In this document: positions 34,939 through 46,008 of the stretch, one piece after another
Position numbering within the stretch: the stretch's first letter is position 1
Layout: each line of letters opens with the position of its first letter
Origin: an uncultured Oscillospiraceae bacterium
GTDB lineage: Bacteria > Bacillota > Clostridia > Oscillospirales > Oscillospiraceae
Length of the DNA: 64,000 bases
Reading direction: 5' to 3'
Assembly (NCBI GenBank): GCA_934565655.1
Contig: CAKTIE010000002.1
Location: 1-64,000 of the forward strand
Made by a program: the position numbers and the translations under genes
Notes under the pieces: model-generated
Told to the model about the DNA's origin: nothing
Databases searched by the model: none
What the model saw: only the letters and a program-made list of their open reading frames with translations

Positions 34939-35814
34939 TCATTCGGTATCAAATACGCTTTCATGAAGGGTGCCGTATACCACGCGGGGAATGCCCGCCG
35001 TGTCCGGCACCACCTCGATATCGCCAAAGCCCTGGGCCCGCATGATCCGCAGCACGTCGTCCGCCTGGCCGATGCCCACCTCAAAATAGAGGCGGCTGCC
35101 GGGGTGCAGGGCCGCGCGCCACTTGTCGCTGATGGCCCGGTAGAAATCCAGGCCGTCGCCGCCCTTCAGCGCCGTCAGCGGCTCATAGTCCCGGACGGAC
35201 ACATCCAGCCCGGCGATATCGCCATCGGGGATGTAGGGCGGGTTGCTGACGATGCAGTCAAACTCACCGAAGCGGGGCGGCGGCCCGTCAAGGGCATCCA
35301 CTTGCCAGGGCAGCACCTGCGCCGTCAAACCGGTGCGGCGGATGTTGCGGCGGCAGACCCGCAGCGCACCCTCCATCAGCTCGCCCAGCACCACACGGCT
35401 GCCGGGGCAGAGCTTGGCCACCGCCAGACCCACGCAGCCGCTGCCGGCGCACAGATCCAGCACCCTCGGCTCCGCCAGCGTCTTTACGAAGCTGACGGCC
35501 TGCTCCGCCAGCACCTCGGTGTCCACGCGGGGGATGAGGACGTTTTCGTCGATGTCCAGATCCATGCCGCAGAAGCTCCACTCACCGATAAGATAGGCCA
35601 GCGGCTCCCCCTCCAGATGGCGCGCCACCAGCGACGCGGCCCGCTGCTCCACCTCCTGGGGTACATACAGCCGCCCGTCACGCAGCAGCTCCTGCCGGGT
35701 CTTTCCGGCGGCGAAGGCCACCAGCTCCCGGGCCTCCAGGGTCGCGCCCTCAATGCCCGCGCGGTGCAGCTCCTGCCGGATATCCATATACAAATTGTTA
35801 TATGTTGTCGCCAT
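34939..35814 (-). CDS. prmC: Release factor glutamine methyltransferase PrmC
   Basis: 291 residues. An N-terminal five-helix domain (about 1-75, including [15 protein letters not shown]) leads to the Rossmann domain with [18 protein letters not shown] (SAM loop) and the catalytic [10 protein letters not shown] motif. It methylates the Gln of the GGQ loop in RF1/RF2. prfA is not adjacent, but the order yqhQ-prmC matches other Clostridia, where rpmE and prfA flank the pair. Gaps to its neighbours are 34 and 25 bases. Confidence 0.95.
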   Translation of the reverse strand: MATTYNNLYMDIRQELHRAGIEGATLEARELVAFAAGKTRQELLRDGRLYVPQEVEQRAASLVARHLEGEPLAYLIGEWSFCGMDLDIDENVLIPRVDTEVLAEQAVSFVKTLAEPRVLDLCAGSGCVGLAVAKLCPGSRVVLGELMEGALRVCRRNIRRTGLTAQVLPWQVDALDGPPPRFGEFDCIVSNPPYIPDGDIAGLDVSVRDYEPLTALKGGDGLDFYRAISDKWRAALHPGSRLYFEVGIGQADDVLRIMRAQGFGDIEVVPDTAGIPRVVYGTLHESVFDTE

Positions 35815-35848
35815 AATACGAATCGTTGTCAGTTTCTGTCAGTTTTTC

Positions 35849-36799
35849 TCACCAACGGTCTTTTCCCTCTTCCTCCGGCAGCACCAGCTTCATGGCCTCG
35901 ATGGCCACCTCCAGCATGGAGTCGTCCGGCTCATTGGTGGTGAAATTCTGCATCCACATGCCGGGCGCGGAGAGGATCCGGGTCAGCTTGTTGTCATGGG
36001 CGCCCACGGCACGGTTGAACTCGTAGGTGATGCCCACCACCGGGATCAGCAGCAGCAGCTTCACGCCGATGCGCACCCAGATATTCTGCCAGTTGATGTA
36101 GGGGAACACAAGGCTGGACACCAGAATGGAGACAATGATCACCACGAACAGGAAGCTGGTGCCGCAGCGGGGATGATGCTTGGGCTGGATGCGGGCGTTC
36201 TCCACCGTCAGGGGCAGGCCCGCCTCATAGCAGAAAATGGTCTTATGCTCCGCGCCGTGGTAGCAGAACACCCGGCGCACGTCCTTCTGCTTGGAGCACA
36301 GGATCAGATAGGCCAGGAAGATCAGCACCTTCACCACGCCCTCGATCAGGTTGTGCAGCGCCGCGCTCTTGGCATGGAACAGCCCGGCGATGAAGGTGGG
36401 CAGCAGCATAAACAGCACCAGCGTCATGCCCAGGGACAGGATCACCGAGAAGGCCACCAGCACATTCTGCAGCTTCTCCGCCGGAACGTGCTTTTCCAGC
36501 CACCGGTCGAACTTGCCGGGCTGGGCGCTCTCATCATCGGGAAAATAGTCTGCCGAGAACATCAGCGCCTTGACGCCGGTGATAATGGAGCTTAAAAACG
36601 TGGCCGCGCCCCGGATGATGGGCCAGCCCAGAATGGGATATTTATCCTTGATGAACTTCCGCTCCGTCACCCTGGTCACCAGCCCCTCCGGGGCGCGGAC
36701 CACAATGGCGTCCTTCTCCGGGCCGCGCATCAGGATACCCTCGATCAGCGCCTGGCCGCCGATGGTAGTGCGGAATGTACCTTGCTTTTTTTCTGCCAT
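35849..36799 (-). CDS. yqhQ: DUF1385 membrane protein (YqhQ family)
   Basis: 316 residues. It starts with the family hallmark TTIGGQALIEGILMRGP and has the central CYHGAEHKTIFCYE block (His/Glu/Cys that could hold metal) followed by KHHPRCGTSFLF. About four to five membrane segments lie between 60 and 260. The biochemical role of YqhQ is unknown to me. It opens the operon that contains prmC, recA and recX and directly follows the promoter at 36819-36847. Confidence 0.92.
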   Translation of the reverse strand: MAEKKQGTFRTTIGGQALIEGILMRGPEKDAIVVRAPEGLVTRVTERKFIKDKYPILGWPIIRGAATFLSSIITGVKALMFSADYFPDDESAQPGKFDRWLEKHVPAEKLQNVLVAFSVILSLGMTLVLFMLLPTFIAGLFHAKSAALHNLIEGVVKVLIFLAYLILCSKQKDVRRVFCYHGAEHKTIFCYEAGLPLTVENARIQPKHHPRCGTSFLFVVIIVSILVSSLVFPYINWQNIWVRIGVKLLLLIPVVGITYEFNRAVGAHDNKLTRILSAPGMWMQNFTTNEPDDSMLEVAIEAMKLVLPEEEGKDRW

Positions 36800-36818
36800 G
36801 GGATGTCCTTTCCTTTTC

Positions 36819-36847
36819 AGTATAGCACACTATCTCTGATAATGCAA
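36819..36847 (-). promoter_or_regulatory. Sigma-A promoter of the yqhQ-prmC-recA operon
   Basis: TTGCAT (36842-36847, minus) and TATACT (36819-36824) are spaced by 17 bases. Confidence 0.75.
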
Positions 36848-36857
36848 CAGTTGTTCT
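36844..36857 (-). promoter_or_regulatory. Putative LexA (SOS) box overlapping the -35
   Basis: The minus strand reads AGAACAACTGTTGC. This matches the Gram-positive SOS box GAACnnnnGTTC except for the last G. It covers the -35 region of the operon that includes recA and recX. Confidence 0.5.
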
Positions 36858-38310
36858 ATCTCTTTTTTTCTTTTTCGTGCAGCAGCCGGTGTGAGGTGAT
36901 GGGCAGCCGGATGGTCACGATGCAGCCGCCGCCCTTGGCGTTGCCGATGGTCAGCGCCCCGTCATGGAGGCGGATGATCTCGTCGCACACCGCAAGGCCG
37001 ATGCCGCTGCCGCGGGCCTTGGACGCGCCCTTATAGAACTTCTCCTTCACATGGGGCAGATCCTCGGCAGGGATGCCGGGGCCATAGTCCCGCACGGTGA
37101 TGATATATTGGTTGCCCTTGCGGTTCAGGCGAGTCTCGATCCGCTTGCCCGCACCGCCGTGCTTGGCGGCGTTGTCCAGCACGTTGCAGAACACCTGCTT
37201 GAGGCGCTCCGCGTCCGCCGTGATGGGCTCGTCATACACGCCGCCGCTGTTATACTCCAGGGTGATGCCCTGCTGCTTGAAGATCTCGTGATAGGTATAC
37301 ACCGCGTCCTCGAACTCCGCCTGCAGATCCACCGGCTCCAGATGCAGGGCAAAGCGCCCGTCGGACATCTTGGAAAAGTCCAGCAGCTCCTCCACCATCT
37401 TGGTCAGGCGGCTGGATTCCTTCACGATGATGCCCAGTCCCCGCTGCAAGGCCTCCGGATCGCTGCCGTCGTCCGCCAGCAGCGTCTCGCCCCAGCCGTT
37501 GATGGCCGTCAGGGGCGTGCGCAGCTCATGGGAGACCGAGGAGATAAACTCCGACTGCAGCTTCTCATTCTCGCCGATCTTCAGGGACATGTCGTTGATG
37601 TTGTCCACCAGCTCGCCCATCTCATCGGCGTACCGGTTGGGGATCTGATAGCCGTAGCTGCCGCCGGAGATATGCTTGGCCGCCTCGCTGACGGCGGAGA
37701 CCGGTGCCACCACGTTGTTGATCAGCAGCAGGCTGGAGATCACGATCACGAAAATGACCGCTGCCATAATGGCCAGAATGATCAGCACCGTCAGCAGCAC
37801 CTGACTGTCCAGATTCCGCGTGGCGGTAACGAACCGCATGACGCCCACCACCCGGCCATTGAACTTCAGCAGGCCGGAGGCGGCGATGATCTTTTCGCCG
37901 GTGGCAGGATCCACCTCGCGGGTACTGCTGACCCTGCCGGTGCTGAGGGCTTCCGTGATATCCTTTGTCCCGGGTACGGAGCCCTCCATCAGGCTGCGGG
38001 TGGATACCTCCACCTGCCCGTATCTGTCCAGGAACTGCAATTCGATGGTATCGCTGCTCTCAAAGCTGCTGGCATAGAGGGTGGCGCTGCGGTAGTATTC
38101 GTCATAGCTGGTCATGGCATAGTTGTTGAAATACTCCGTGCCGGCAGTGGCCTTGGCCTCCAGTGCGCTGCGGGCGCTGGAATAGTAGTTGCTGCCCAGC
38201 GCGATGGACACCATCACCGCGATCAGCACAAGGATCGTAATGACCGGCAGGATGCTGCTGATGATCCAGCGGCGGCGCAGGCCGATGGTACGCTTCGGCT
38301 GTTTTTTCAC
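36856..38310 (-). CDS. Sensor histidine kinase
   Basis: 484 residues. A first membrane segment (about 15-38), an extracytoplasmic domain (about 39-170), a second membrane segment (about 172-200), a HAMP domain, then HisKA with FISSVSHELRTPLTAING (phospho-His near 265) and an HATPase domain: N-box VFCNVLDNAAKHGG, G1 RDYGPGIP, G2 GSGIGLAVCDEI. It phosphorylates the OmpR-type regulator encoded 41 bases upstream. The signal is unknown, although the same operon starts with a secreted lipoprotein that could feed into it. Confidence 0.94.
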   Translation of the reverse strand: MKKQPKRTIGLRRRWIISSILPVITILVLIAVMVSIALGSNYYSSARSALEAKATAGTEYFNNYAMTSYDEYYRSATLYASSFESSDTIELQFLDRYGQVEVSTRSLMEGSVPGTKDITEALSTGRVSSTREVDPATGEKIIAASGLLKFNGRVVGVMRFVTATRNLDSQVLLTVLIILAIMAAVIFVIVISSLLLINNVVAPVSAVSEAAKHISGGSYGYQIPNRYADEMGELVDNINDMSLKIGENEKLQSEFISSVSHELRTPLTAINGWGETLLADDGSDPEALQRGLGIIVKESSRLTKMVEELLDFSKMSDGRFALHLEPVDLQAEFEDAVYTYHEIFKQQGITLEYNSGGVYDEPITADAERLKQVFCNVLDNAAKHGGAGKRIETRLNRKGNQYIITVRDYGPGIPAEDLPHVKEKFYKGASKARGSGIGLAVCDEIIRLHDGALTIGNAKGGGCIVTIRLPITSHRLLHEKEKKR

Positions 38311-38351
38311 CGTGTCGCCCTCCTCTCTGTCAGGTATTGCTCACCGGGCGC

Positions 38352-39044
38352 TTATTCGCCCCATTTATAGCCAAAGCCCCATACCGTAGTGATATAGGTG
38401 GGGTTGGCGGTATCGTCCTCGATCTTCAGCCGCAGGCGGCGGATGTTCACATCCACGATCTTCAGCTCGCCGAAGTAATCGTGGCCCCAGACGGTATCCA
38501 GGATCTCCTCACGGCTGAGGGCCTTGCCGGGATTCTCCATAAATAGCTTCATCAGGCCGTATTCCACCTGCGTCAGCTTCACCCGCTGGCCGTTTTTCTC
38601 CAGCGTGCGGTTGCGCAGATTCAGCACAAAGGGCGGGCTGGACAGCTCATCCTCCCGCTCCTCCGGCTCGGCCATGCCGCCGCTGCGGCGCATCAGGGCG
38701 TCCACGCGGGCCGTCAGCTCCGCGGGGGAAAAGGGCTTTGTCACATAGTCGTCGGCGCCGGTCATCAGACCGGTGACCTTGTCCATCTCCTGGGACCGGG
38801 CCGTCAGCATGATGATGCCGATGGTGGCGTCATGGGCGCGCAGGCGGCGGCATACCTCAAAGCCGTCGATTCCCGGCAGCATCACATCCAGCAGCGCCAC
38901 CCGGATATCCTTCTGTGCCTTCAGCTTCTCCAGGGCCTCCTCGCCGCTTTCCGCTTCGATCACCTCGTATCCGGCGCGGCGCAGATTGATCACGATAAAG
39001 CCGCGGATATTGGCCTCATCCTCCAATACCAGTACCTTTCTCAT
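38352..39044 (-). CDS. OmpR-family response regulator
   Basis: 230 residues. The receiver domain has the acidic pair in VLVLEDEAN, the phospho-acceptor Asp53 in LLDVMLPGIDG, and Lys in VTKPFSPAE. A winged-helix DNA-binding domain follows, with LTQVEYGLMKLFMENPGKAL, SREEILDTVWG and TVWGFGYKW. It sits between a lipoprotein gene (28-base gap) and its cognate kinase (41-base gap), all on the minus strand, so the three are one transcript. Targets are unknown. Confidence 0.95.
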   Translation of the reverse strand: MRKVLVLEDEANIRGFIVINLRRAGYEVIEAESGEEALEKLKAQKDIRVALLDVMLPGIDGFEVCRRLRAHDATIGIIMLTARSQEMDKVTGLMTGADDYVTKPFSPAELTARVDALMRRSGGMAEPEEREDELSSPPFVLNLRNRTLEKNGQRVKLTQVEYGLMKLFMENPGKALSREEILDTVWGHDYFGELKIVDVNIRRLRLKIEDDTANPTYITTVWGFGYKWGE

Positions 39045-39072
39045 AGGATCTCCTTTCCCCTGTTTCCCCTCC

Positions 39073-40386
39073 TCAGCTGTTGGAGGGCTCCCACGCGCTG
39101 ACGGTCATATGGAAATTCTCCTTCACCGTCTCGATATCCAGGCCATACCTGGCAGCTTTCTCATACAGCTCCACGGCATAGACCGTGCCGGGCTGACGCC
39201 GCAGCAGAATGCGGCTGCCCATCTCCGCGCGGCTTTCCCGGTTTTCATTGGTAATGGTGTACAGCGACAATACCGGCTCCTCCGATACATACAGCGTCAC
39301 CTGATTCTCGCCCGCCACCGTCTCCACCGACTCCGCCGTAACATGGCCCTGCCAGTTATCGGGCACCTGATAATACCATCCGCCGCTCTGGCAGTGGTAG
39401 GTCTGGGCCACGATCGTCCTTCTTCCCAGACGGCCATACTGCACCCAATAGGCCAGCGTATCGTTTCCCGTACCCGACTCGTCCGGACACGGCACCTCGA
39501 TCACGCCGTCGTCATTCATATCCTGCGGGATCAGCTGGTGATAGGGATGGACCACCGACGTCTTTCCGGTAATGTCGCTGGCGGTCAGATTGGTCACGCC
39601 CATGTAGGCGCTCCACGTCAGGATATCCGTCACCGCCATGCTGTCGTCATTGATGCCGGTGATGAACACTGCGGATCTTCCGCCGGAAAGCTTTCCCTTC
39701 ACCACGCTGCCGCGGTTCAGATCCGCCATGCTGCTGGACAGGCCGCAGCGGTACGCCACCGCCAGGATATTGGTCTGCCAGGTATAGATCTCCGCCACCG
39801 GCATACCGTCGCTGTCGCTGTGCAGCACGAACAGCGCCGGCGGATCATAGCTGTTCAGATTCTGCACCACAAAGCGGGTATAGCTGCTGCTCATCAGGGG
39901 GATCGCCTCGCGGCCGATGTTGTAGACCGCCACCGTCTGTACGGTGCTGCTGATCTTCCAGCCCACCACCAGCTCATTGCGGCCATCGCCGGTCAGATCC
40001 TCGTAATACACACTGTCGATGCTGCTGCCGCTGCTCTCCACGGTGCACAACAGCGCATAGCTCTCCTCCTGCTTCTCAAACACCAGGATCTTCAAGGGCT
40101 TTTCGTCGCTGCTCCTGCGCAGGAACACCACAGCCTCCGGCGAGCCGTCGCCGTTAAGATCCTCCATCTGCACCGACTGGATGTTCTGTCCCACCGTGGG
40201 CGGCGCGTATTCATAGCCGTCCGCCAGCAGCGCTTCGATCTGCTGGCTCAGGCCGGTATATTCATCCGGAACACGGGGCAGCGTAAAAAGATCCTCCACC
40301 GTGCTGTCGATCCCGCAGGCGCTCAGCACGCCCAGCAGCAGCGCCAGCATCACCAAAAACGCCGTTTTTTTCAGCTTTTTCTTCAA
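39073..40386 (-). CDS. Secreted lipoprotein with Asp-rich FG-GAP/VCBS-like repeats, TTG start
   Basis: 437 residues; the start is TTG 40386, 6 bases after gggagggg. A lipoprotein signal (LALLLGVLSACGID, Cys near 24) is followed by repeated calcium-loop-like units: MEDLNGDGSPEAVVFL, EDLTGDGRNELVVGW and DMNDDGVIEVPC. These resemble FG-GAP/VCBS beta-propeller blades, so the protein may be an extracellular propeller that binds calcium. No catalytic motif is visible. It is the first gene of the operon with the response regulator and histidine kinase, which suggests a sensing or envelope-related role. Confidence 0.82.
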   Translation of the reverse strand: MKKKLKKTAFLVMLALLLGVLSACGIDSTVEDLFTLPRVPDEYTGLSQQIEALLADGYEYAPPTVGQNIQSVQMEDLNGDGSPEAVVFLRRSSDEKPLKILVFEKQEESYALLCTVESSGSSIDSVYYEDLTGDGRNELVVGWKISSTVQTVAVYNIGREAIPLMSSSYTRFVVQNLNSYDPPALFVLHSDSDGMPVAEIYTWQTNILAVAYRCGLSSSMADLNRGSVVKGKLSGGRSAVFITGINDDSMAVTDILTWSAYMGVTNLTASDITGKTSVVHPYHQLIPQDMNDDGVIEVPCPDESGTGNDTLAYWVQYGRLGRRTIVAQTYHCQSGGWYYQVPDNWQGHVTAESVETVAGENQVTLYVSEEPVLSLYTITNENRESRAEMGSRILLRRQPGTVYAVELYEKAARYGLDIETVKENFHMTVSAWEPSNS

Positions 40387-40523
40387 CTTCTGCCCCTCCC
40401 TTCGCGGTTATCGCAGGCGGCATAACGTGCCGCATACCTTTTCAACGATATCATACCACATCTTCCTTCGGTTTGGTAGCCCCTGTTTTTCGATTTTCCG
40501 TGGGATTTACAGTAAATTTACAC

Positions 40524-40552
40524 TTGCAATTACAGGCGCGCTCCGGTATAAT
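40524..40552 (+). promoter_or_regulatory. Sigma-A promoter of tRNA-Leu
   Basis: TTGCAA (40524-40529) and a perfect TATAAT (40547-40552), 17-base spacer, 14 bases before the tRNA. Confidence 0.85.
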
Positions 40553-40566
40553 ACTGCTGTTCCCAT

Positions 40567-40653
40567 GCCGGTGTGATGGAATTGGTAGACGTAGTGGACT
40601 CAAAATCCACCGCTGGCGACAGCGTACCGGTTCGAGTCCGGTCACCGGCACCA
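40567..40653 (+). tRNA. tRNA-Leu, anticodon CAA
   Basis: 87 bases including an encoded CCA. The acceptor stem pairs gccggtg with caccggc. The anticodon stem is gtgga/tccac with loop ctcaaaa, so the anticodon is CAA at 40601-40603, reading UUG. A long variable arm (cgctggcgacagcg) marks a class II tRNA, and the T arm is ccggttcgagtccgg. A terminator follows directly. Confidence 0.97.
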
Positions 40654-40654
40654 A

Positions 40655-40684
40655 AAAAGAGCAAGTCGCAAGACTTGCTCTTTT
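40655..40684 (+). terminator. Terminator of tRNA-Leu
   Basis: aaaagagcaagtc and its exact complement around a gcaa loop, ending in TTTT. Confidence 0.88.
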
Positions 40685-40715
40685 CTGTTGAACCCTTTCA
40701 GCAAAGGAGACGCTT

Positions 40716-41363
40716 ATGGAGATCATCTATCAGGACAGCCGCGTCGTGGTGGCGGTCAAGCCCGCTGGGGTACTGTCCACCGACGAGCCGGGCGGCATGC
40801 CCTCCCTGCTGCGGCAGGCGCTGGGCACCGACTGCATCCGCACCGTTCACCGACTGGACGCCCAGACCGGCGGCGTGATGGTCTTTGCCCGCAGCCGCAT
40901 GGCGGCGTCGCTGCTGTCCCAACAGGTACGGGAGCGCCGGTTCAGCAAATGCTATCTGGCGGCGGTCCACGGCACGCCGCAGCCGCAAAGCGGCGAAATG
41001 CGGGATCTGCTGGGCCGGGACAGCGTCCGCCGCGTCACCTATGTGGCCGACACGCCCTCCGCCGGCACGCGGGAGGCCCTGCTGACCTATGAGACGCTGG
41101 ATACCGCCGGCGGTCTTTCCCTGGTGCGGGTGCATCTCCACACCGGCCGCACCCACCAGATCCGGGTGCAGTTCGCCTCACGGGGCCTGCCGCTGGCAGG
41201 CGACCGCAAGTACGGCCTGCCGGAGGACGGCATCGCGCCGCTGGCCCTGTGGGCGTATCGGCTCAGCTTTGCCCATCCCCAGACCGGGCAGGAGATGTCC
41301 TTCACCTGTCCGCCGCCGGAAACGGAGCCGTGGGCGCGGTTTGAGTGCATAAAATCCTTATGA
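40716..41363 (+). CDS. RluA-family pseudouridine synthase
   Basis: 215 residues, start behind aaaggaga. The catalytic Asp is in TVHRLDAQTGGVMVFAR; the N-terminal strand VVVAVKPAGVLST and the later HTGRTHQIRVQFASRGLPL, AGDRKYG block complete the RluA fold. No S4 domain precedes the catalytic domain. At this size it resembles RluA-type rRNA/tRNA synthases; the site it modifies cannot be told. The gene lies just after the tRNA-Leu terminator and has no clear partner. Confidence 0.92.
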   Translation: MEIIYQDSRVVVAVKPAGVLSTDEPGGMPSLLRQALGTDCIRTVHRLDAQTGGVMVFARSRMAASLLSQQVRERRFSKCYLAAVHGTPQPQSGEMRDLLGRDSVRRVTYVADTPSAGTREALLTYETLDTAGGLSLVRVHLHTGRTHQIRVQFASRGLPLAGDRKYGLPEDGIAPLALWAYRLSFAHPQTGQEMSFTCPPPETEPWARFECIKSL

Positions 41364-41383
41364 AGCGGCAGGGTGAGGCCGTC

Positions 41384-41440
41384 CCGCCCTACGCATTAAC
41401 TTCCAATAGAATTCCGTAGGGCGGCATGACTTCATGCCGC
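41384..41440. repeat. GTAGGGCGG intergenic inverted repeat (copy 2)
   Basis: ccgccctacg (41384-41393) and cgtagggcgg (41415-41424) are exact inverted copies, followed by gcggcatga/tcatgccgc. This resembles the modules at 17046 and 45451. Confidence 0.6.
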
Positions 41441-41508
41441 CGCTTTCTCATTGTGCCGCGCAGCGGCACACCTCAGTTTTTCACTCTTCACTGTTCTCTC
41501 TTCTCTCA

Positions 41509-41546
41509 AAAAATCTGTCCGCTGCATTCGCAGCGGACAGATTTTT
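41509..41546. terminator. Terminator of the psuK-psuG-DUF1294 operon
   Basis: 17-base perfect arms (41509-41525, 41530-41546) around attc, with A and T runs on both strands. Confidence 0.88.
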
Positions 41547-41851
41547 CTATTTCACATACAGCCACACGGCCAGCGCGATCTGTGCCAGCAGGATCAGGGG
41601 GATACCCCACACGAAGTACCAGTGCTTCGTCTTATGATGGAACACCCGCATACCCAGCAGCGCGCCCAGACTGCCGCCCAGCAGCGGCAGCAGGAACAGC
41701 GTCTTTTCCGGCACGCGCCATGCGCCCCGTTTGGACTTGGCCTTGTCGATCCCGTATATCGCGAAGGTCACCAGATTGATGACAGCCAGCCAGACCAGCA
41801 GCACCGTCCCCCAGCCGCCGACGCTGCTGATGATGCCCACGGACAGCGTTC

Positions 41852-41855
<4 letters not shown>
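41547..41855 (-). CDS. DUF1294 small membrane protein
   Basis: 102 residues from GTG 41855, overlapping the psuG stop by 4 bases (GTGA). About three membrane segments surround the DUF1294 core: AVINLVTFAIYGIDKAKSKR, GAWRVPEKTLFLLPLLGGSLGALLGM, FHHKTKHWYFVWGIPL. The function of the family is unknown. Coupling to psuG is probably positional. Confidence 0.88.
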
Positions 41856-42774
<919 letters not shown>

Positions 42775-42778
<4 letters not shown>

Positions 42779-43866
42779 AGTTCCTCCTTATTGAGTATAT
42801 AGTCAATGTTCTCCCAGCTCATGCCGGGGTGAATGGTCTCCTCAGACGTACAGGCCAGCGCGCCCGCGCCGATGGCCAGCCGCGCGCACTCCCGCAGCGG
42901 CTTTCCGTGGGTGATGCAGGACGCCAGCGCCGCCGCCATGGCGTCGCCGCCGCCGGTGGCGTTGGCCACCTTCACATGGGGACAGGGGAAGCGGGCCGTC
43001 TCGCCCTCCGCGTTCTTGGCGAACACGCCGTCGCCGCCCATGGAAATATATACCTGCCGCAGGCCTGTGGCCAGCAGCACATCCGCCGCCCGCTCCACAT
43101 CGGCGCCGGTCTCGATCCTCACGCCGCTGAGCAGCTCCGCCTCCATGCGGTTGGGCTTCAGCGCCGTCAGCGAGCCCAGCACCGGCTTCAGGCGGGGCGC
43201 CTTGATGGTGGACACCGGGTCCGCCAGAATGGGCGCGGTACAGTGCTCGCACAGCCATTGCAGCGACGCCTCCGGCAGATTGGTCTCCACCACCACCAGA
43301 CCGGCATGGTTGATGTAGTCCATCCGCTGGCGCAGGAAGTCCGGCGTGATGTGGTCGTAGATGTCCATATCGTTGACCGCCAGCGCCATATCGCCGTCGC
43401 AGTCGTCGATAAATAAATAGGTGCCGGTGCGGCCGCCGGGGATCACGGCGCTGTGGGTCAGGTCAAGGCCGATGGCGGCGGCGTTGTCCCGCACGCTCTG
43501 GGCAAAGCCGTCCTGTCCCAGCACCGTCACCATGGAGACCTGCTCGCCCAGCAGGCACAGGTTGTGGGCGATGTTGCGGCCCACGCCGCCAAGTGACGTG
43601 GTCACCCGGCCGGGGTTGGAATCCCGCGCCACCAGGGCGCTGCGGGACACCGCGCCGATGTCCATGTTCACGCCGCCGATCACCACAATATAGGGCGCGG
43701 TGCGCAGCAGATAACCCCGCCCGGTGATATAGCCCTTTTTCATCAGGTTGGAGATATGCACCGCCGCGCTGGAGCGGGTGATGCCCGCCTTATCCGCCAG
43801 CTCCTGCTGGGAAATGGCCGGATCCTCCCGGATCCACTCCAGTATCTGGCGTTCCCGTTTCGTCAT
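42775..43866 (-). CDS. psuK: Pseudouridine kinase PsuK-like, PfkB family, with N-terminal HTH
   Basis: 363 residues. Residues 1-55 are a winged helix (ERQILEWIREDPAISQQELA, RSSAAVHISNLMKKGYITG). The PfkB kinase domain starts at YIVVIGGVNMDIGA, has LGGVGRNIAHNLCLLG, and ends with the catalytic ATGGGDAMAAAL, in which the usual GAGD is GGGD (Asp retained). The partner psuG overlaps it by 4 bases, which supports pseudouridine as substrate. The HTH suggests the kinase also regulates its own promoter at 43911-43939. Confidence 0.92.
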
Positions 43867-43910
43867 GCGCTCACCTCACTAAGCAAAACTTAATTTCTAA
43901 TCACAAGCTT

Positions 43911-43939
43911 AATATAACGCAGTTGATTTCGTTTGTCAA
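43911..43939 (-). promoter_or_regulatory. Sigma-A promoter of the psuK operon
   Basis: A perfect TTGACA (43934-43939, minus) and TATATT (43911-43916) with a 17-base spacer. Confidence 0.82.
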
Positions 43940-43954
43940 GGGGAAAAATCAGCC

Positions 43955-43983
43955 TTGTAAATAGCCTGAAACTGGTATATAAT
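43955..43983 (+). promoter_or_regulatory. Sigma-A promoter of asnS
   Basis: TTGTAA at 43955-43960 and a perfect TATAAT at 43978-43983, 17-base spacer. The predicted start is near 43990, so the ATG at 43992 is unlikely to be used. Confidence 0.82.
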
Positions 43984-44024
43984 AACCGGTAATGCAAAAT
44001 CTCACAGAAAAAGGTGAAAATGAT

Positions 44025-45419
<1,395 letters not shown>

Positions 45420-45450
45420 TGTAACCGGCATGAAATCTTGCTGTAATTTC

Positions 45451-45536
45451 GTAGGGGGCGGCGTCCCCGACGCCCCGCCCGTTTACCGAAATGCCAGCGC
45501 TATTTGTCCGGGCCGTCGAGGACGCCGGCCCCTACA
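45451..45536. repeat. GTAGGGG-type intergenic palindromic repeat (copy 3)
   Basis: 45451-45479 is identical over 29 bases to 17046-17074. An inverted partner (gacgccggcccctac, about 45520-45534) closes the element. It lies between asnS and the thioredoxin gene. Confidence 0.75.
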
Positions 45537-45601
45537 ACCGATTTCATGTAGGCTTTCCGGGGCATAATAACCCCATCTCTACAAAGGAAAGGAGCATTGC
45601 A

Positions 45602-45901
45602 ATGGCTCTGTTTCATGCAAACGAAGGCAATTTCAAGGCGCTGGTGCTGGACAGCACCGAGCCGGTGCTGGTGGACTTCTGGGCCACTTGGTGCGGCCCC
45701 TGCCAGATGCTGGCCCCCGTGCTGGAGGAGCTTTCCCAGCAGGTGAAGGTGGTCAAGGTGGACGTGGATGAAAATCCCCAGCTGGCCATGGCCTTCCAGG
45801 TCAGCAGCATCCCCACGGTCATCTCCTTCCGGGATGGCAAGGGACTGAAAAAATCCGTGGGCGTAACGTCCAGGGAAGCGCTGCTGGAGCTGCTGAAATA
45901 A
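45602..45901 (+). CDS. trxA: Thioredoxin
   Basis: 99 residues from ATG 45602, behind aaaggaaaggag; a longer frame upstream reads repeat DNA. The thioredoxin fold is complete: VLVDFWATWCGPCQMLAPVL with the WCGPC active site (Cys33, Cys36 approximately), and the cis-Pro in SSIPTVISF. It reduces protein disulfides in the cytoplasm. No thioredoxin reductase gene is in the window. It ends at a strong terminator. Confidence 0.95.
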   Translation: MALFHANEGNFKALVLDSTEPVLVDFWATWCGPCQMLAPVLEELSQQVKVVKVDVDENPQLAMAFQVSSIPTVISFRDGKGLKKSVGVTSREALLELLK

Positions 45902-45908
45902 CACCACA

Positions 45909-45942
45909 AAAAACACGCAAGGCATACGCCTTGCGTGTTTTT
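45909..45942 (+). terminator. Terminator of the thioredoxin gene
   Basis: aaaacacgcaaggc pairs with gccttgcgtgtttt around an atac loop, ending in T residues. Confidence 0.9.
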
Positions 45943-45947
45943 ATTCG

Positions 45948-45976
45948 TTGACAAATGCTTTCGTCTCGTGTACAAT
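45948..45976 (+). promoter_or_regulatory. Sigma-A promoter of homoserine dehydrogenase
   Basis: A perfect TTGACA (45948-45953) and TACAAT (45971-45976) with a 17-base spacer. Confidence 0.85.
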
Positions 45977-46008
45977 AGGACAAAATTCACTGACTAAGGA
46001 GGGTCATT

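Noticed and set aside
43992..44024. ATG at 43992 as start of asnS
   Set aside because: The predicted transcription start is near 43990 and no ribosome site precedes it; ATG 44025 has aaaggtg.
45491..45601. 37-codon upstream extension of thioredoxin
   Set aside because: It reads through the GTAGGG repeat; the ATG at 45602 has a strong ribosome site and gives a standard length.
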